A stretch of DNA of 64,000 nucleotides from Nocardioides luteus (GCF_015752315.1 NZ_JADOVJ010000001.1:5448501-5512500); one strand, 5' to 3'; positions 45,419-57,055 are shown, numbered from the stretch's first letter. Made by a program: numbers and translations. The notes: generated by a model from the sequence alone, not told the origin.

Positions 45419-46357
45419 ATGTCCGGTCGCCGGCGCACCGCCCCTCGGGACTGGGGCCAGGCCTCGAACGTGGTCGCCCAGGCGTACTTCCCGCATGAGC
45501 TGAGGCCGCTCGGCGGGAGCCACGAGCCTCGGCTGACGCTGCGTACGCTCGACCTCGGGCCGGTGCTGATCGGCCACGTCGGCTGGGGCGCCGACGTGGC
45601 GATCGACTGCGACTACCCCGGGGCGTTCGAGGTGAACATGCCGATCACCGGGCATCTCGCGAGCCGGGGACGGTTCGGGGAGATCACCTCGGTGACCGGC
45701 CAGGGCACGGTCTTCCGCCCCGACACCCCCTCGCTCATCAGCCACTGGGACGCGACCTGCACGGTGCTCGGCGTGAAGTTCGACAGCTCCTGGCTGGAGG
45801 TGGAGGCCGAACGCGTCCTCGGCACCGACCGGGTCAACGTACGCACGCTGCTGCCGGAGCAGCTGTCCGTGCAGCACGGCCGCGCGCGGGCCTGGCACCA
45901 TCTGATCACCAGCCTGGCCACCAACCTGCACGACCCGGACCTCTACGCCGACAGCGAGCACGTACGCAGCCAGCTGGCCGGCGCGGTCGCGGTCGGTCTG
46001 CTCGAGGCCTGCTGTCCCGACGGCGGGGTCCGTCCGGCGGCGCAGCCGCGGATGATCCGGGCCGTGGTCGAGGCGCTCCACGACGACCCGGCCCGGGCCT
46101 GGACCGCCGCCGACATGGCCGTCCTCGCCGGCACCAGCGTCCGGCGCCTCCAGGAGGGCTTCCAGCGCTGGGTCGGCCAGTCGCCGACGCAGTATCTGCT
46201 CGACATCAGGCTGCAGCGGGCCCATGCCGACCTGGCCGGCGACCCCGCGCTCGCCATCGGCGACGTCGCCGCGCGCTGGGGCTTCTCGTCCGCGAGCAGG
46301 TTCGCGGCGGCCCACCGCCGGCGCTACGGCACCGCGCCGTCCCAGGTCAGGGACTGA
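45419..46357 (+). CDS. AraC-family regulator, probably of gcoAB
   Basis: A 312-aa activator. The N-terminal AraC-binding-like domain ([23 protein letters not shown]) precedes a C-terminal helix-turn-helix region (about 210-310) with [22 protein letters not shown] and [22 protein letters not shown]. It is divergent from gcoA with 143 bp between, the standard layout for a catabolic activator. An upstream in-frame start is possible but lies in the promoter region. Confidence 0.88.
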   Translation: MSGRRRTAPRDWGQASNVVAQAYFPHELRPLGGSHEPRLTLRTLDLGPVLIGHVGWGADVAIDCDYPGAFEVNMPITGHLASRGRFGEITSVTGQGTVFRPDTPSLISHWDATCTVLGVKFDSSWLEVEAERVLGTDRVNVRTLLPEQLSVQHGRARAWHHLITSLATNLHDPDLYADSEHVRSQLAGAVAVGLLEACCPDGGVRPAAQPRMIRAVVEALHDDPARAWTAADMAVLAGTSVRRLQEGFQRWVGQSPTQYLLDIRLQRAHADLAGDPALAIGDVAARWGFSSASRFAAAHRRRYGTAPSQVRD

Positions 46358-46628
46358 CCCCGCGGGCGCCCGCCACGGTGCGGGTGGGACGCGCTGCGGC
46401 GGAGCAGTCGGCGCACCACCGGCGGATGTCCTCGGAGCGCAGCTGCCAGAACGCGTGCCAGCCCTGAGCCGGTGCACCGCAGAGGGTCACCTGCGTGCCG
46501 ATCCGCTTGAGGTGCGCCTCGCCCCACGGCGCAGGATCCTTCGTGCCCGCGGGCTGGCGGTGCCTGGCCACGATGATCCAGCTGCGCCCTATCGTCCGGG
46601 GATCGACGCCTGTCGTGGGCACGGCCAT
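46347..46628 (-). CDS. Small hypothetical protein with Cys pair
   Basis: A 93-aa protein. The conserved-looking core is SWIIVARHRQPAGTKDP, APWGEAHLKRIG, VTLCG and WCADC, so a C...C-x2-C arrangement could bind a metal. It starts one base past the acs stop on the same strand and is probably co-transcribed with acs. Its end overlaps the AraC gene tail by 11 bp. Function unknown. Confidence 0.55.
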   Translation of the reverse strand: MAVPTTGVDPRTIGRSWIIVARHRQPAGTKDPAPWGEAHLKRIGTQVTLCGAPAQGWHAFWQLRSEDIRRWCADCSAAARPTRTVAGARGVSP

Positions 46629-46629
46629 C

Positions 46630-48600
<1,971 letters not shown>

Positions 48601-48647
48601 GGCGTCGTGCTTCCTTCGGGGCGGGAGGGGATGGCGGGTGAGGCCGG

Positions 48648-49040
48648 CTAGCCGAGCAGGGCGGCCTCGTCGTCGGTGAACAGTCGCGACCGGATCAGGA
48701 ACCGCACGCCCTCGGGCGCTTCCAGCGAGAACCCGGCGCCGCGTCCGGGGACGACGTCGATGGTGAGGTGGGTGTGCGACCAGTACTCGAACTGCGAGCG
48801 CGACATCCAGACGGGCACCTGCGGGTCCAGCCCGATGTCCAGGTCGCCCAGGTGGATGTCGGCGTCGCCGAGCATGAAGTCGCCGCTCGGGTAGCACATC
48901 GGGGCGGAGCCGTCGCAGCATCCACCGGACTGGTGGAACATGACCGGTCCGTGGATACCGACGAGACGGCGGAGCAGGTCCGCCGCCTCGTCGGTCACGG
49001 CGACCCGCGCCGGAAGGGAGGAGGCGTGGGTCGCGCTCAT
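48648..49040 (-). CDS. DUF779 protein, aldehyde-dehydrogenase partner
   Basis: A 130-aa DUF779 protein ([48 protein letters not shown]). The family is nearly always beside ExaC-type aldehyde dehydrogenases, and its biochemical role is not established. The start overlaps the aldehyde dehydrogenase stop by one base (TGATG), so they are coupled. The clustered Cys/His suggests metal binding (inference). Confidence 0.9.
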   Translation of the reverse strand: MSATHASSLPARVAVTDEAADLLRRLVGIHGPVMFHQSGGCCDGSAPMCYPSGDFMLGDADIHLGDLDIGLDPQVPVWMSRSQFEYWSHTHLTIDVVPGRGAGFSLEAPEGVRFLIRSRLFTDDEAALLG

Positions 49041-50563
49041 CAGAAGAACCCGAGGGCGTCGGGGCTGTAGCTGACGAGCAGGTTCTTGGTCTGCTGGTAG
49101 TGGTCCAGCATCATCTTGTGGGTCTCGCGACCGATGCCGGACTGCTTGTAGCCACCGAAGGCCGCGTGGGCCGGGTAGGCGTGGTAGCAGTTCGTCCAGA
49201 CGCGACCGGCCTTGATCTCCTTGCCTGCCCGGAAGGCCTGCGACCCGTCGCGCGACCAGACGCCGGCACCGAGGCCGTACAGGGTGTCGTTGGCGACCTT
49301 GAGGGCGTCGGCCTCGTCGTCGAAGCCGGTCAGCGAGACGACCGGGCCGAAGATCTCCTCCTGGAAGATCCGCATCGAGTTGTCGCCCTCGAAGACGGTC
49401 GGCTGCACGTAGTAGCCCTCGGCGAGGTCGCCCTCGAGGATGTTCCGCTCGCCACCGGTGAGGACCTTGGCGCCCTCGTCCTTGCCGATCTCGATGTAGG
49501 ACAGGATCTTCTCGAGCTGGTCGTTGCTGGCCTGGGCACCGATCATCGTGGTGTCGTCGAGCGGGTTGCCCTGCTTGATCTTCTCGACCCGGGCGATCGC
49601 GTCGCCGACGAAGTCGGAGTAGATCGAGCGCTGGACGAGCGCACGCGACGGGCAGGTGCAGACCTCGCCCTGGTTGAGGGCGAACATCGTGAAGCCCTCG
49701 AGCGCCTTGTCGTAGAAGGCGTCCTTCTCCGCGGCGACGGAGTCGAAGAAGATGTTCGGGCTCTTGCCGCCGAGCTCCAGGGTCACCGGGATGATGTTCT
49801 GGCTGGCGTACTGCATGATCAGGCGGCCGGTCGTGGTCTCACCGGTGAAGGCGACCTTCGCGACCCGGGGCGAGGAGGCGAGCGGCTTGCCGGCCTCGAC
49901 ACCGAACCCGTTGACGACGTTGAGCACGCCGGCGGGCAGCAGGTCGCCGACGAGCTCGACGAGCTTGAGGATCGACCACGGGGTCTGCTCGGCCGGCTTG
50001 AGCACGACCGCGTTGCCGGCGGCCAGGGCCGGGGCGAGCTTCCAGACCGCCATCAGGATCGGGAAGTTCCACGGGATGATCTGGCCGACGACGCCCAGCG
50101 GCTCGTGGAAGTGGTACGCCACGGTGTTCTCGTCGATCTCGCCGATGGTGCCCTCCTGGGCACGGAGCACGCCGGCGAAGTAGCGGAAGTGGTCGATCGC
50201 GAGCGGGATGTCGGCGGCCAGGGTCTCGCGGACCGGCTTGCCGTTCTCCCAGGTCTCGGCCACGGCGATGGCGGTGAGGTTCTCCTCCATCACGTCGGCG
50301 ATCTTGAGCAGGATGTTGGCCCGCTCCGTCGTCGAGGTCTTCCCCCACGACGGAGCGGCGGCATGTGCGGCGTCCAGGGCGGCCTCGATGTCCTCGGCCG
50401 TGCCCCGGGCGATCTCGGTGAACGGCTTGCCGTTCACCGGCGAGATGTTCTCGAAGTAGGCGCCCTTGACCGGGTCGACCCACTGGCCGCCGATGTAGTG
50501 GCCGTAGCGGCCTTGGACGGTGACCAGCGAGTCGGGCTGGCCGGGAGCTGCGTATACGGTCAT
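49040..50563 (-). CDS. NAD+-dependent acetaldehyde dehydrogenase (ExaC-type)
   Basis: A 507-aa aldehyde dehydrogenase oxidising acetaldehyde, and probably other short aldehydes, to acids. NAD+ region [22 protein letters not shown] (in parts), Glu in [11 protein letters not shown], and the catalytic Cys in [11 protein letters not shown]. It is first in an operon with DUF779 and then acs. An operator cluster lies between it and the divergent GAF regulator. Confidence 0.93.
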   Translation of the reverse strand: MTVYAAPGQPDSLVTVQGRYGHYIGGQWVDPVKGAYFENISPVNGKPFTEIARGTAEDIEAALDAAHAAAPSWGKTSTTERANILLKIADVMEENLTAIAVAETWENGKPVRETLAADIPLAIDHFRYFAGVLRAQEGTIGEIDENTVAYHFHEPLGVVGQIIPWNFPILMAVWKLAPALAAGNAVVLKPAEQTPWSILKLVELVGDLLPAGVLNVVNGFGVEAGKPLASSPRVAKVAFTGETTTGRLIMQYASQNIIPVTLELGGKSPNIFFDSVAAEKDAFYDKALEGFTMFALNQGEVCTCPSRALVQRSIYSDFVGDAIARVEKIKQGNPLDDTTMIGAQASNDQLEKILSYIEIGKDEGAKVLTGGERNILEGDLAEGYYVQPTVFEGDNSMRIFQEEIFGPVVSLTGFDDEADALKVANDTLYGLGAGVWSRDGSQAFRAGKEIKAGRVWTNCYHAYPAHAAFGGYKQSGIGRETHKMMLDHYQQTKNLLVSYSPDALGFF

Positions 50564-50598
50564 CGGGAATTCTCCTCAGGCAAAGTCAGGCATTGGGG

Positions 50599-50614
50599 CG
50601 TGATCGTGGTCACA
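50599..50614. promoter_or_regulatory. Crp/GlxR-like site 1
   Basis: CGTGATCGTGGTCACA matches TGTGA-N6-TCACA at all but the first position. It lies 36 bp before the aldehyde dehydrogenase start. Confidence 0.5.
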
Positions 50615-50630
50615 GACGCTAGGAACGCCG

Positions 50631-50675
50631 AGGTTGCAGCCACGTTGCGGAACCGATGCAACGTGAATGCAACCT
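50631..50675. promoter_or_regulatory. Nested double palindrome, operator of the GAF regulator
   Basis: Symmetrical layout: AGGTTGCA-gc-CACGTTGC, a 9-nt centre, then GCAACGTG-aa-TGCAACCT. The 18-bp arms differ only at two spacer bases. It lies midway between the two divergent starts. Confidence 0.7.
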
Positions 50676-50680
50676 TCAAA

Positions 50681-50696
50681 TGTGACCCTCGTCACC
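50681..50696. promoter_or_regulatory. Crp/GlxR-like site 2
   Basis: TGTGACCCTCGTCACC matches TGTGA-N6-TCACA at all but the last position, 13 bp before the GAF regulator start. Confidence 0.45.
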
Positions 50697-50709
50697 AGAG
50701 GAGGTCCGG

Positions 50710-51921
50710 ATGAGCGATACGAAGCAGAGCGCCTCGATGCGCGCAGCCGTGGCGGACTCGTGGCACCGGTCCGCCGCCGCCGGGGTGACCGCGGACGACA
50801 CGTGCGCGCCGATCACCCTCCCCGAGGACCAGCTGCGAGACGTACGTGCCGCCCATCCGCTGGCGCGCGTGTTCCCGCTGCTCGACGACGTGCTCGGGCA
50901 GGCGGCGCGCGACTGCGACGCGATCATGGCCGTCTCCGACGAGGCCGGCCAGCTGCTCTGGGTGTGCGGGGCTCCGGCAGCCCTACGGCGCGCGGAGCGG
51001 ATCGGCTTCGTCGAGGGGAGCAACTGGGACGAACGGCTCGCCGGCACGAACGCACCCGGCCTCGCGCTCCGGCTCGACCGGCCGACCAGTGTCGTCGCCG
51101 CCGAGCACTTCCGGCGCTCGGTCCAGCAGTGGAGCTGCGCCGCCACCCCGATCCACGACCCGGGCGACTCCCGCCTGCTCGGCGTCCTCGACATCACCGG
51201 CGGTGACTCCATCGTGGTGCCCCAGACGATGGCGATGGTGCGCGCCGCGGCCAGGCTCGCGGAGTCCGAGCTCGCGCGCGAGCAGCTGCTCCCGAGGCAG
51301 CCCGAGACCCGGCCCGGCTGGGCGCGCATCGCCGTGGAGACGCTGGGTCGCCAGGACCTGCTGCTCTCGATCGACGACGGCCGTGGCCATCGCGCCCAGC
51401 TGCGGCTCTCGCCGCGCCACAGCGAGATCTTCCTGCTCCTCGCCAGCGCCCCGCGCGGGCTCTCCGGCGACGAGCTCGCCGTCCTGCTCTACGAGGACGA
51501 CGGTGGCTCCTCGACGCTCCGCGCCGAGCTCAACCGGCTGCGCAACCTGCTGGGCGAGGAGTTCCTCGCCTCCCGGCCCTACCGGCTCACCACCGAGGTC
51601 ACCGGCGACTGGCTCGGCGTGGAGGCCCGGCTCGCGGTGGGCGACGTCGCCGGCGCACTCCGCTGCTATCGGGGCCCGATCCTGCCGCGCTCGGTGGCGC
51701 CCGGCGTCGTACGACTGCGGGAGACCCTGGCGCAGCAACTGCGTGCCGCGGTGCTCCAGTCGGGCCAGCCCGACCTCGTCTCGACCTGGACCCGGTCGGC
51801 GTGGGGCGCCGACGACTACGAGATGTGGCTCCGCCTCCAGGACCTGCTGCCGCCCGGTTCCCCGCTGATGGCGCTCGCCGACGGTCAGATCGCCCGGCTG
51901 GACCGCGAGGTGGGTCTCTGA
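50710..51921 (+). CDS. GAF-domain transcriptional regulator
   Basis: A 403-aa regulator resembling AcoR-type proteins but without a sigma-54 ATPase. The N-terminus has VADSWHRSAAAGV, and the GAF-like sensory region spans about 60-190 (DAIMAVSDEAGQLLWVCG; EGSNWDERLAGTNAPGLAL). The C-terminal winged-helix-like region (about 225-300) reads LRLSPRHSEIFLLLASAPRGLSGDELA in parts. Divergent from the acetaldehyde dehydrogenase and immediately followed by an alcohol dehydrogenase; it probably activates both (inference). Confidence 0.88.
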   Translation: MSDTKQSASMRAAVADSWHRSAAAGVTADDTCAPITLPEDQLRDVRAAHPLARVFPLLDDVLGQAARDCDAIMAVSDEAGQLLWVCGAPAALRRAERIGFVEGSNWDERLAGTNAPGLALRLDRPTSVVAAEHFRRSVQQWSCAATPIHDPGDSRLLGVLDITGGDSIVVPQTMAMVRAAARLAESELAREQLLPRQPETRPGWARIAVETLGRQDLLLSIDDGRGHRAQLRLSPRHSEIFLLLASAPRGLSGDELAVLLYEDDGGSSTLRAELNRLRNLLGEEFLASRPYRLTTEVTGDWLGVEARLAVGDVAGALRCYRGPILPRSVAPGVVRLRETLAQQLRAAVLQSGQPDLVSTWTRSAWGADDYEMWLRLQDLLPPGSPLMALADGQIARLDREVGL

Positions 51922-51922
51922 G

Positions 51923-53164
51923 ATGAGCGCCGGAGCCGGAGCCACGACAGCAGTGATCGCCCGCACCCGGGAGGCCCCTCCCCGGCACGAGCCCGTCCCA
52001 CCGACCGCCCCGCTCGACCAGGTGGTGAAGTTTCAGGCACCCGAGGTGGTCTTCGGACCCGACTCCCTCGGGGAGGCGGGCTACGCCGCCGCCCGGCTCG
52101 GTGCCCGGCGGCCGTTCGTCGTCACCGATCCCGGGATCGTCGAGGCGGGCTGGGTCGACGAGCTGCTCCGGCTGCTGCGGGCCGAGGGGCTCGCCCCGGT
52201 GCTGTGGACCGAGGTCACGCCGAATCCCAAGGACCACGAGGTACGCCGCGCCTACGAGAGGTACGTCGAGACCGAGGCCGACGTCATCGTGGCGATCGGC
52301 GGCGGCTCCTGCATGGACGCCGCGAAGGGCGTCGCGGTGCTCTCGGGCAACGGCGGCGACATCCTCGACTACGCCGGCATCGACCAGATCGCCCGGCCGA
52401 TCCCGCCGATGCTGATGATCCCGAGCACCTCCGGGACCGGGGCCGACGTCTCCCAGTTCTGCATCGTCACCGACACCGACCGCCGGGTGAAGATCACGAT
52501 CATGGGCCGGGCGCTGGTGCCGGACGTCTCGATCACCGACCCACGGCTGCTGACCACGATGCCGGAGGCGCTCAACGCCGCGACCGGCCTGGACGCGCTG
52601 ACCCACGGCATCGAGTCGTACGTGTCGCTGGCGCACAACCCGCTGGCCGACGGGCACGCGATGGCCTCGGTCGCCCTCGTCTGCCGCCACCTGCGCTCGA
52701 CCATCACCGACCCCGGCGCGATGGAGCACCGCGCGATGATGGCGCAGGCGAGCCTGCAGGCCGGACTGGCCTTCACCAACGCGATCCTCGGGGCGACCCA
52801 TGCGATGAGCCACCAGGTCGGCGGGCTGCTCGACGCCCCGCACGGGGTGGTCAACGGCGTGCTGCTCCCGCACGTGATCCGCTACAACGCACGCTCGGTC
52901 CCCGAGCGGTTCGTCGGCCTGGCCCGGGCGGCCGGGCTGCCGGTCGACGGCGTCCCCGGGTACGTCGCGGCCGAGATGCTGGCCGACCACGTGCGACGCC
53001 TGGCCGACGACGTCGGCGTGCCCCGAGGTCTGCGTGATCTCGGGGTGACCGACACCGATCTCGACACCCTGTCGGTGACCACCCTCGACGACGCCTGCCT
53101 GACGACGAACCCACGACCGGCGAGCCGCACCGAGATCCACGCGCTCTTCCGGGAAGCCCTGTGA
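51923..53164 (+). CDS. Iron-containing (group III) alcohol dehydrogenase
   Basis: A 413-aa NAD(P)-dependent alcohol dehydrogenase. IAIGGGSCMDAAKG (in VAIGGGSCMDAAK) is the nucleotide motif. The metal ligands are Asp and His in GLDALTHGIESYVS, then His in ATHAMSHQVGG and DAPHGVVNG. It probably oxidises ethanol or a related short alcohol to feed the aldehyde dehydrogenase. It starts one base after the GAF regulator's stop and is followed at 10 bp by the sensor kinase. Confidence 0.9.
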   Translation: MSAGAGATTAVIARTREAPPRHEPVPPTAPLDQVVKFQAPEVVFGPDSLGEAGYAAARLGARRPFVVTDPGIVEAGWVDELLRLLRAEGLAPVLWTEVTPNPKDHEVRRAYERYVETEADVIVAIGGGSCMDAAKGVAVLSGNGGDILDYAGIDQIARPIPPMLMIPSTSGTGADVSQFCIVTDTDRRVKITIMGRALVPDVSITDPRLLTTMPEALNAATGLDALTHGIESYVSLAHNPLADGHAMASVALVCRHLRSTITDPGAMEHRAMMAQASLQAGLAFTNAILGATHAMSHQVGGLLDAPHGVVNGVLLPHVIRYNARSVPERFVGLARAAGLPVDGVPGYVAAEMLADHVRRLADDVGVPRGLRDLGVTDTDLDTLSVTTLDDACLTTNPRPASRTEIHALFREAL

Positions 53165-53174
53165 AGGCAGTCCC

Positions 53175-54542
53175 GTGAGCGCCCCCGACCTGGCAGCACT
53201 GACCGGCGTACGTTCCGGCAAACGCTCCTACTACCGCGCGTTCCTGCGCTCCGACGAGCGGATGCAGCAGGCCGTACGCGCCATGGACTCGATCTCCCGG
53301 GCGCTGGTGCGCACGGTGGAGGGTCCGCGGGCGCTCCTGGAGGAGGTGGCCCGCGCGGCCGCGGTACACCTCGCCGCGGAGTGGACGATCCTGGCGCTGG
53401 CCGACGGCCACCTGACGGGAGCGCGGCCGCGGTTCATCGTCGTGGACCAGGACGGCCGGGTGGTGGGCGACGAGGAGGACCTCCCCGCCGTCGTACGCCG
53501 CGAGCTCGGCGCGATCCGGGCCGGCCATGCCACCGGGGCGCCGGGGCCGGCCCGCTGGGTGCGGGTGCCGATGACGCTGGAGAGCGTCATGATCGGCAGC
53601 CTGGTCGGCCTCCACGGGCTCGCGGACGACCCCGAGCCCGGAGACCTGTCGGTGCTGCGGATCCTGGCCAACGAGGCCGCGGTGGCCCTGCACACCTCCG
53701 AGCAGTACCAGGCCGGGCTCGCCCAGCACCGGCGTGCCCAGCGGCTCTACGACGAGGTCGGCGCCCGGGAGCGGGACCTCGAGCAGCGGACCCGAGAGCT
53801 GCGCGAGGCCGAGGAGCGGCTGCTGGTGGCCCGGCAGCGCGAGCTGGTCGACCACGAGCGCCACCGGATCGCGCGGGAGCTCCACGACAGCGTGACCCAG
53901 TTCGTGCTCTCGGCCGGGATGTCGGTCGAGGTCGCGCGGGGCGAGACGGAGGACCTGGGGCCTGCCGGCGAGCGGATCACCGAGCTCCTCAACACCGCCA
54001 AGCAGCTCACCCAGGACGCCGTGGAGCAGCTGCGCCGGGCGATCTACGCGCTGCACCAGCCGCATCGCGACACGGTCTCCTCGCTGCCGGAGCTGCTGCA
54101 CGAGGTGGCCGAGCACCATCGCCCGCACCTGGACGTGTCGGTGCGGGTCGAGGGCGAGGTGTGCCCGATGCCCGCGGAGGCCAAGCACGACATCGCCCGT
54201 GCGGTCGGCGAGGCGCTCTTCAACGTGGCCATCCATGCCGAGGCCACCCAGGCCGTGCTCCGGCTCCGCTACCGCAAGCACGAGCTCTACGTCGGCGTCG
54301 CCGACGACGGCCGCGGCGACCCCGGCCTGCTCGCCCGGAAGCTGCGTCTCGAGCGCGGCGCCTCCATCGACGGCCGCCACCGGGGCTTGGCGAACATCGA
54401 GACCCGGATCAGCGAGCTCGGCGGCACGGTCGCGTTCCGCCGCTCGCACCTCGGCGGGGTCCGAGTCGAGCTCCGGGTGCCGCTGCCGGTCGTGGACCGC
54501 GGCCGAGGAACGATCTGCGGGCTCATCGAGGACCCGCAGTAG
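53175..54542 (+). CDS. GAF sensor histidine kinase (NarL-system type)
   Basis: A 455-aa cytoplasmic kinase. GAF-like domain at about 45-175, coiled coil at about 185-230, HisKA_3 with phospho-acceptor His237 (RIARELHDSVTQFVLS), and HATPase_c (VGEALFNVAIHAEA; VADDGRGDPG; HRGLANIETRISELGG). No membrane helix, so it senses an internal signal. It is the partner of the response regulator 19 bp downstream. Position in an alcohol/mycofactocin cluster resembles MnoS of Mycobacterium smegmatis methanol metabolism (from memory, not verified). Confidence 0.9.
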   Translation: MSAPDLAALTGVRSGKRSYYRAFLRSDERMQQAVRAMDSISRALVRTVEGPRALLEEVARAAAVHLAAEWTILALADGHLTGARPRFIVVDQDGRVVGDEEDLPAVVRRELGAIRAGHATGAPGPARWVRVPMTLESVMIGSLVGLHGLADDPEPGDLSVLRILANEAAVALHTSEQYQAGLAQHRRAQRLYDEVGARERDLEQRTRELREAEERLLVARQRELVDHERHRIARELHDSVTQFVLSAGMSVEVARGETEDLGPAGERITELLNTAKQLTQDAVEQLRRAIYALHQPHRDTVSSLPELLHEVAEHHRPHLDVSVRVEGEVCPMPAEAKHDIARAVGEALFNVAIHAEATQAVLRLRYRKHELYVGVADDGRGDPGLLARKLRLERGASIDGRHRGLANIETRISELGGTVAFRRSHLGGVRVELRVPLPVVDRGRGTICGLIEDPQ

Positions 54543-54561
54543 CCGCTTCGAGGAGGAACCC

Positions 54562-55260
54562 ATGACCATGCTCAGCCCACCCCAGGCGGTCCCCGCCCCA
54601 GCGGTCCCGGACCGGACCACGGCCGGCATCGACGTACTGCTGGTCGATGATCACGCGATCGTGCGGCAGGGTCTGCGCTCGATCCTGGAGCGCGAGCCCG
54701 GGCTGCGGGTCGTCGCGGAGGCGGCGACGGCGGCCGAGGCGCTCGCCCGGGTCAACAGCGCCCGCCCGGACATCGTGCTGCTCGACCTGAAGCTCTCCTC
54801 GTCCTCGGACGCCGAGGGGCTCGAGCTCTGCGCGGCGCTCACCCAGCGCCATCCGGAAGCCCTGATCCTGGTGCTGACCACGTTCCTCGACGAGCAGCTG
54901 GTGATGCAGGCGATCCGCGCCGGCGCCCGCGGCTACGTCGTCAAGGACGTCGACACCACCGGGCTGGTCCGGGCGATCCGGGACGTCGCGAGCGGCGGCA
55001 GCGCCTTCGACGCGCGCTCCGCGGCGGCGATGATCCGTGGCGTGAACATGCCGGTGACCAGCGACGACTCCGAGCTCACCAGCCGCGAGCTCGAGGTGCT
55101 GGAGCTGCTCGCCCACGGGTTGTCGAACCGCGCCATCGGCCACCGGCTCTACATCTCCGACACCACCGCGAAGTTCCACGTGGGCAACATCCTGCGGAAG
55201 CTGGGCGTCAGCCGCCGGGCCGAGGCGGTGTACGAGGCGTCCAAGATGGGACTCCTCTGA
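54562..55260 (+). CDS. NarL/LuxR-family response regulator
   Basis: A 232-aa regulator. The receiver domain (about 24-145) has VDDH, phospho-acceptor Asp75 (IVLLDLK) and the switch Lys in GYVVKD. The LuxR helix-turn-helix (about 165-228) reads LTSRELEVLELLAHGLSNRAIG. GAGGAGG precedes the ATG. Phosphorylated by the adjacent kinase, it probably controls the alcohol dehydrogenase genes; the MnoR counterpart is the closest known analogue (inference). Confidence 0.92.
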   Translation: MTMLSPPQAVPAPAVPDRTTAGIDVLLVDDHAIVRQGLRSILEREPGLRVVAEAATAAEALARVNSARPDIVLLDLKLSSSSDAEGLELCAALTQRHPEALILVLTTFLDEQLVMQAIRAGARGYVVKDVDTTGLVRAIRDVASGGSAFDARSAAAMIRGVNMPVTSDDSELTSRELEVLELLAHGLSNRAIGHRLYISDTTAKFHVGNILRKLGVSRRAEAVYEASKMGLL

Positions 55261-55285
55261 CCGACGGCCCGACGGCCGAGCGAGA

Positions 55286-55891
55286 TCACGGCACCGGCAG
55301 GACCGTGCGGTCCCAGGTCGTGTTCACGATGATCGCGGCCGAGGCGTAGAGCGCCACCACGGCGTCCAGGATCAGCACGTAGCCGGCGGTCTTGCCGAGA
55401 CCGGCGCTGCCGAGGAACGACCCGAAGGCCGCGAGGTAGAAGACCCCGGCCAGGAGCACGAAGATCACGATCGTGGTGGTGTTGGTGCGCAGCGCCGCCA
55501 GCAGCATGTAGGACGTGAACAGCGCCCAGGCGAGCAGGAACATCCCGGTGATCGCGGCGCCGTCCGCGGTCACCATCGGTCCGTAGAACTGCACCAGCAG
55601 CGCATAGGAGAGCCAGAAGCCGGCGTACGCGGTGAACACCAGGGCCGGGAAGGTCTCGCCACGCCGGTAGTGGACCAGACCGGCCAGGAGCTCGGTCGCG
55701 AAGCCCAGCGCCAGCGCGAGGGGCAGCACCGCCGGCAGGGCGGCCGCGTCCACGAGTCCCGACATCACGCTGGACAGCACGAGCGCCGAGATCCCGAAGC
55801 TGGCCAGGCCGAGCGGGAACGGGTCGCCCCAGGCCGTCGGGGTGGTGCCTTGCACCGTGGGCACCTCTGCATCGATGGATGTGTTCGTCAT
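55286..55891 (-). CDS. Acetate uptake permease (SatP/AceTr family)
   Basis: A 201-aa membrane protein with six hydrophobic helices. The N-terminal PFPLGLASFGISALVLS corresponds to the NPAPLGL region of the YaaH/SatP/GPR1 family, and a central TYAGFWLSYA-like FTAYAGFWLSYALL is diagnostic. It imports acetate and related acids by proton coupling. Its product is the substrate of the acs-encoded enzyme in the same cluster. GGAGGAACTG precedes the ATG. Confidence 0.9.
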   Translation of the reverse strand: MTNTSIDAEVPTVQGTTPTAWGDPFPLGLASFGISALVLSSVMSGLVDAAALPAVLPLALALGFATELLAGLVHYRRGETFPALVFTAYAGFWLSYALLVQFYGPMVTADGAAITGMFLLAWALFTSYMLLAALRTNTTTIVIFVLLAGVFYLAAFGSFLGSAGLGKTAGYVLILDAVVALYASAAIIVNTTWDRTVLPVP

Positions 55892-56134
55892 CAGTTCCTC
55901 CAGGGAGTGAGCCGTGGTCCGGGCTGGGCTACGGTCCTCTCAAGGTAGTGACGTACGACACACCGACAGACCCACCGAGTGGGCGGTCGCACACCTGCCC
56001 TCGGGTAGGCCTCCCACCCGGTTGCGTGCGGCCGACGGACAGGTCGAACCCGCCTGTGACCAGGCCTGACGCGGGGTCGGCCGGCGTGGCGAGCGTCCGC
56101 GTCGTCGATGGACAGGTCGACCGGCGAGGAGCGA

Positions 56135-57055
56135 TCAGCGGTCGGTGTCGACGACGAGCCAGCCACCGTGGTGCTCGACGACCCGGTACGGGTGTCCCGA
56201 GGCCTCGCCCCACGCGGCGAGGTCGTCCAGCGACACCGTCCGGACGTGTCCCCAGGTCTCGTCGGGCTCGTCCTCGAGGGGTACGGCGATGACGACTCTG
56301 CGACGCGCGACCCGGATCGCCTCGGCGACCGCCCGGTCGCCGAGGCTCGGCTCGATGTGCTCGAGCAGGTGGATCAGCAGCACGTTGTCGGCGGCGTCGG
56401 CGGCCCACGGCAGCCGGGTGGCGTCGGCGGCGCGCGTGGCGAGCGGGACCTTCAGCCGGGAGGCGGCGGCGCGCAGCAGCGTGACGGTGCCCGCGGAGAG
56501 GTCGGAGGCGGTCACGTCCCGGCCCGCGGCGGCCAGCCGCAGCGAGAGGAACCCGAAGCAGCAGCCGACCTCGAGGACGGAGCCACGCGCCAGCTGCTGC
56601 TCGACGAAGCGGTAGACGGGGGCGTACTCGGCGACGGTCCCGTGACCCGCGGGAGCGGGGCCGGGGCGCTCCAGCGCCTCTTCCACGTGGCGCAGGGTGT
56701 TGCGGTAGAACGCGGCCCAGGCCTGCCCCGGGTCGGGGGCGCTGCTGATCACGACGCCGGTGAAGAGCCGCTCGAACAGGTCCGGACCACGCAGCCAACC
56801 GGGCTGGAACAGCTCCTCGGCCAGCAGCCCGGAGAGGTCGTCGTCGATCTGCTCCGCCCGCAGGCAGTGGACCAGGTGGACCTGGTGGCCCTCGCGGTGG
56901 ACGTCGAAGTGGCGGGTGCGGATCGTCCCGAGATGGCGACGCGGCCGAGGGCCCTGCCAGGCCCGGACGCTGACCACCTCGTCGCGGTAGACCCCTGCCT
57001 CGGGGCCGGGGCGCAGAGCGTCGATCACCCCGAGCTCGCCGGGCGGGGTGGTCAT
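56135..57055 (-). CDS. mftM: Mycofactocin-associated SAM methyltransferase MftM
   Basis: A 306-aa methyltransferase. An N-terminal region of about 150 residues (HLGTIRTRHFDVHREGHQVHLVHCLR in parts) precedes the SAM fold: VLEVGCCFGFLSLRL (about 160-174), ASDLSAGT, and LLIHLLEHIEPSLGDRA. MftM methylates the glucose chain of mycofactocin in Mycobacterium. Assignment rests on the overall pattern plus the nearby mftF, mftE, mftD and methanol dehydrogenase. ATG overlaps the VWA gene stop by four bases (ATGA). Confidence 0.8.
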   Translation of the reverse strand: MTTPPGELGVIDALRPGPEAGVYRDEVVSVRAWQGPRPRRHLGTIRTRHFDVHREGHQVHLVHCLRAEQIDDDLSGLLAEELFQPGWLRGPDLFERLFTGVVISSAPDPGQAWAAFYRNTLRHVEEALERPGPAPAGHGTVAEYAPVYRFVEQQLARGSVLEVGCCFGFLSLRLAAAGRDVTASDLSAGTVTLLRAAASRLKVPLATRAADATRLPWAADAADNVLLIHLLEHIEPSLGDRAVAEAIRVARRRVVIAVPLEDEPDETWGHVRTVSLDDLAAWGEASGHPYRVVEHHGGWLVVDTDR

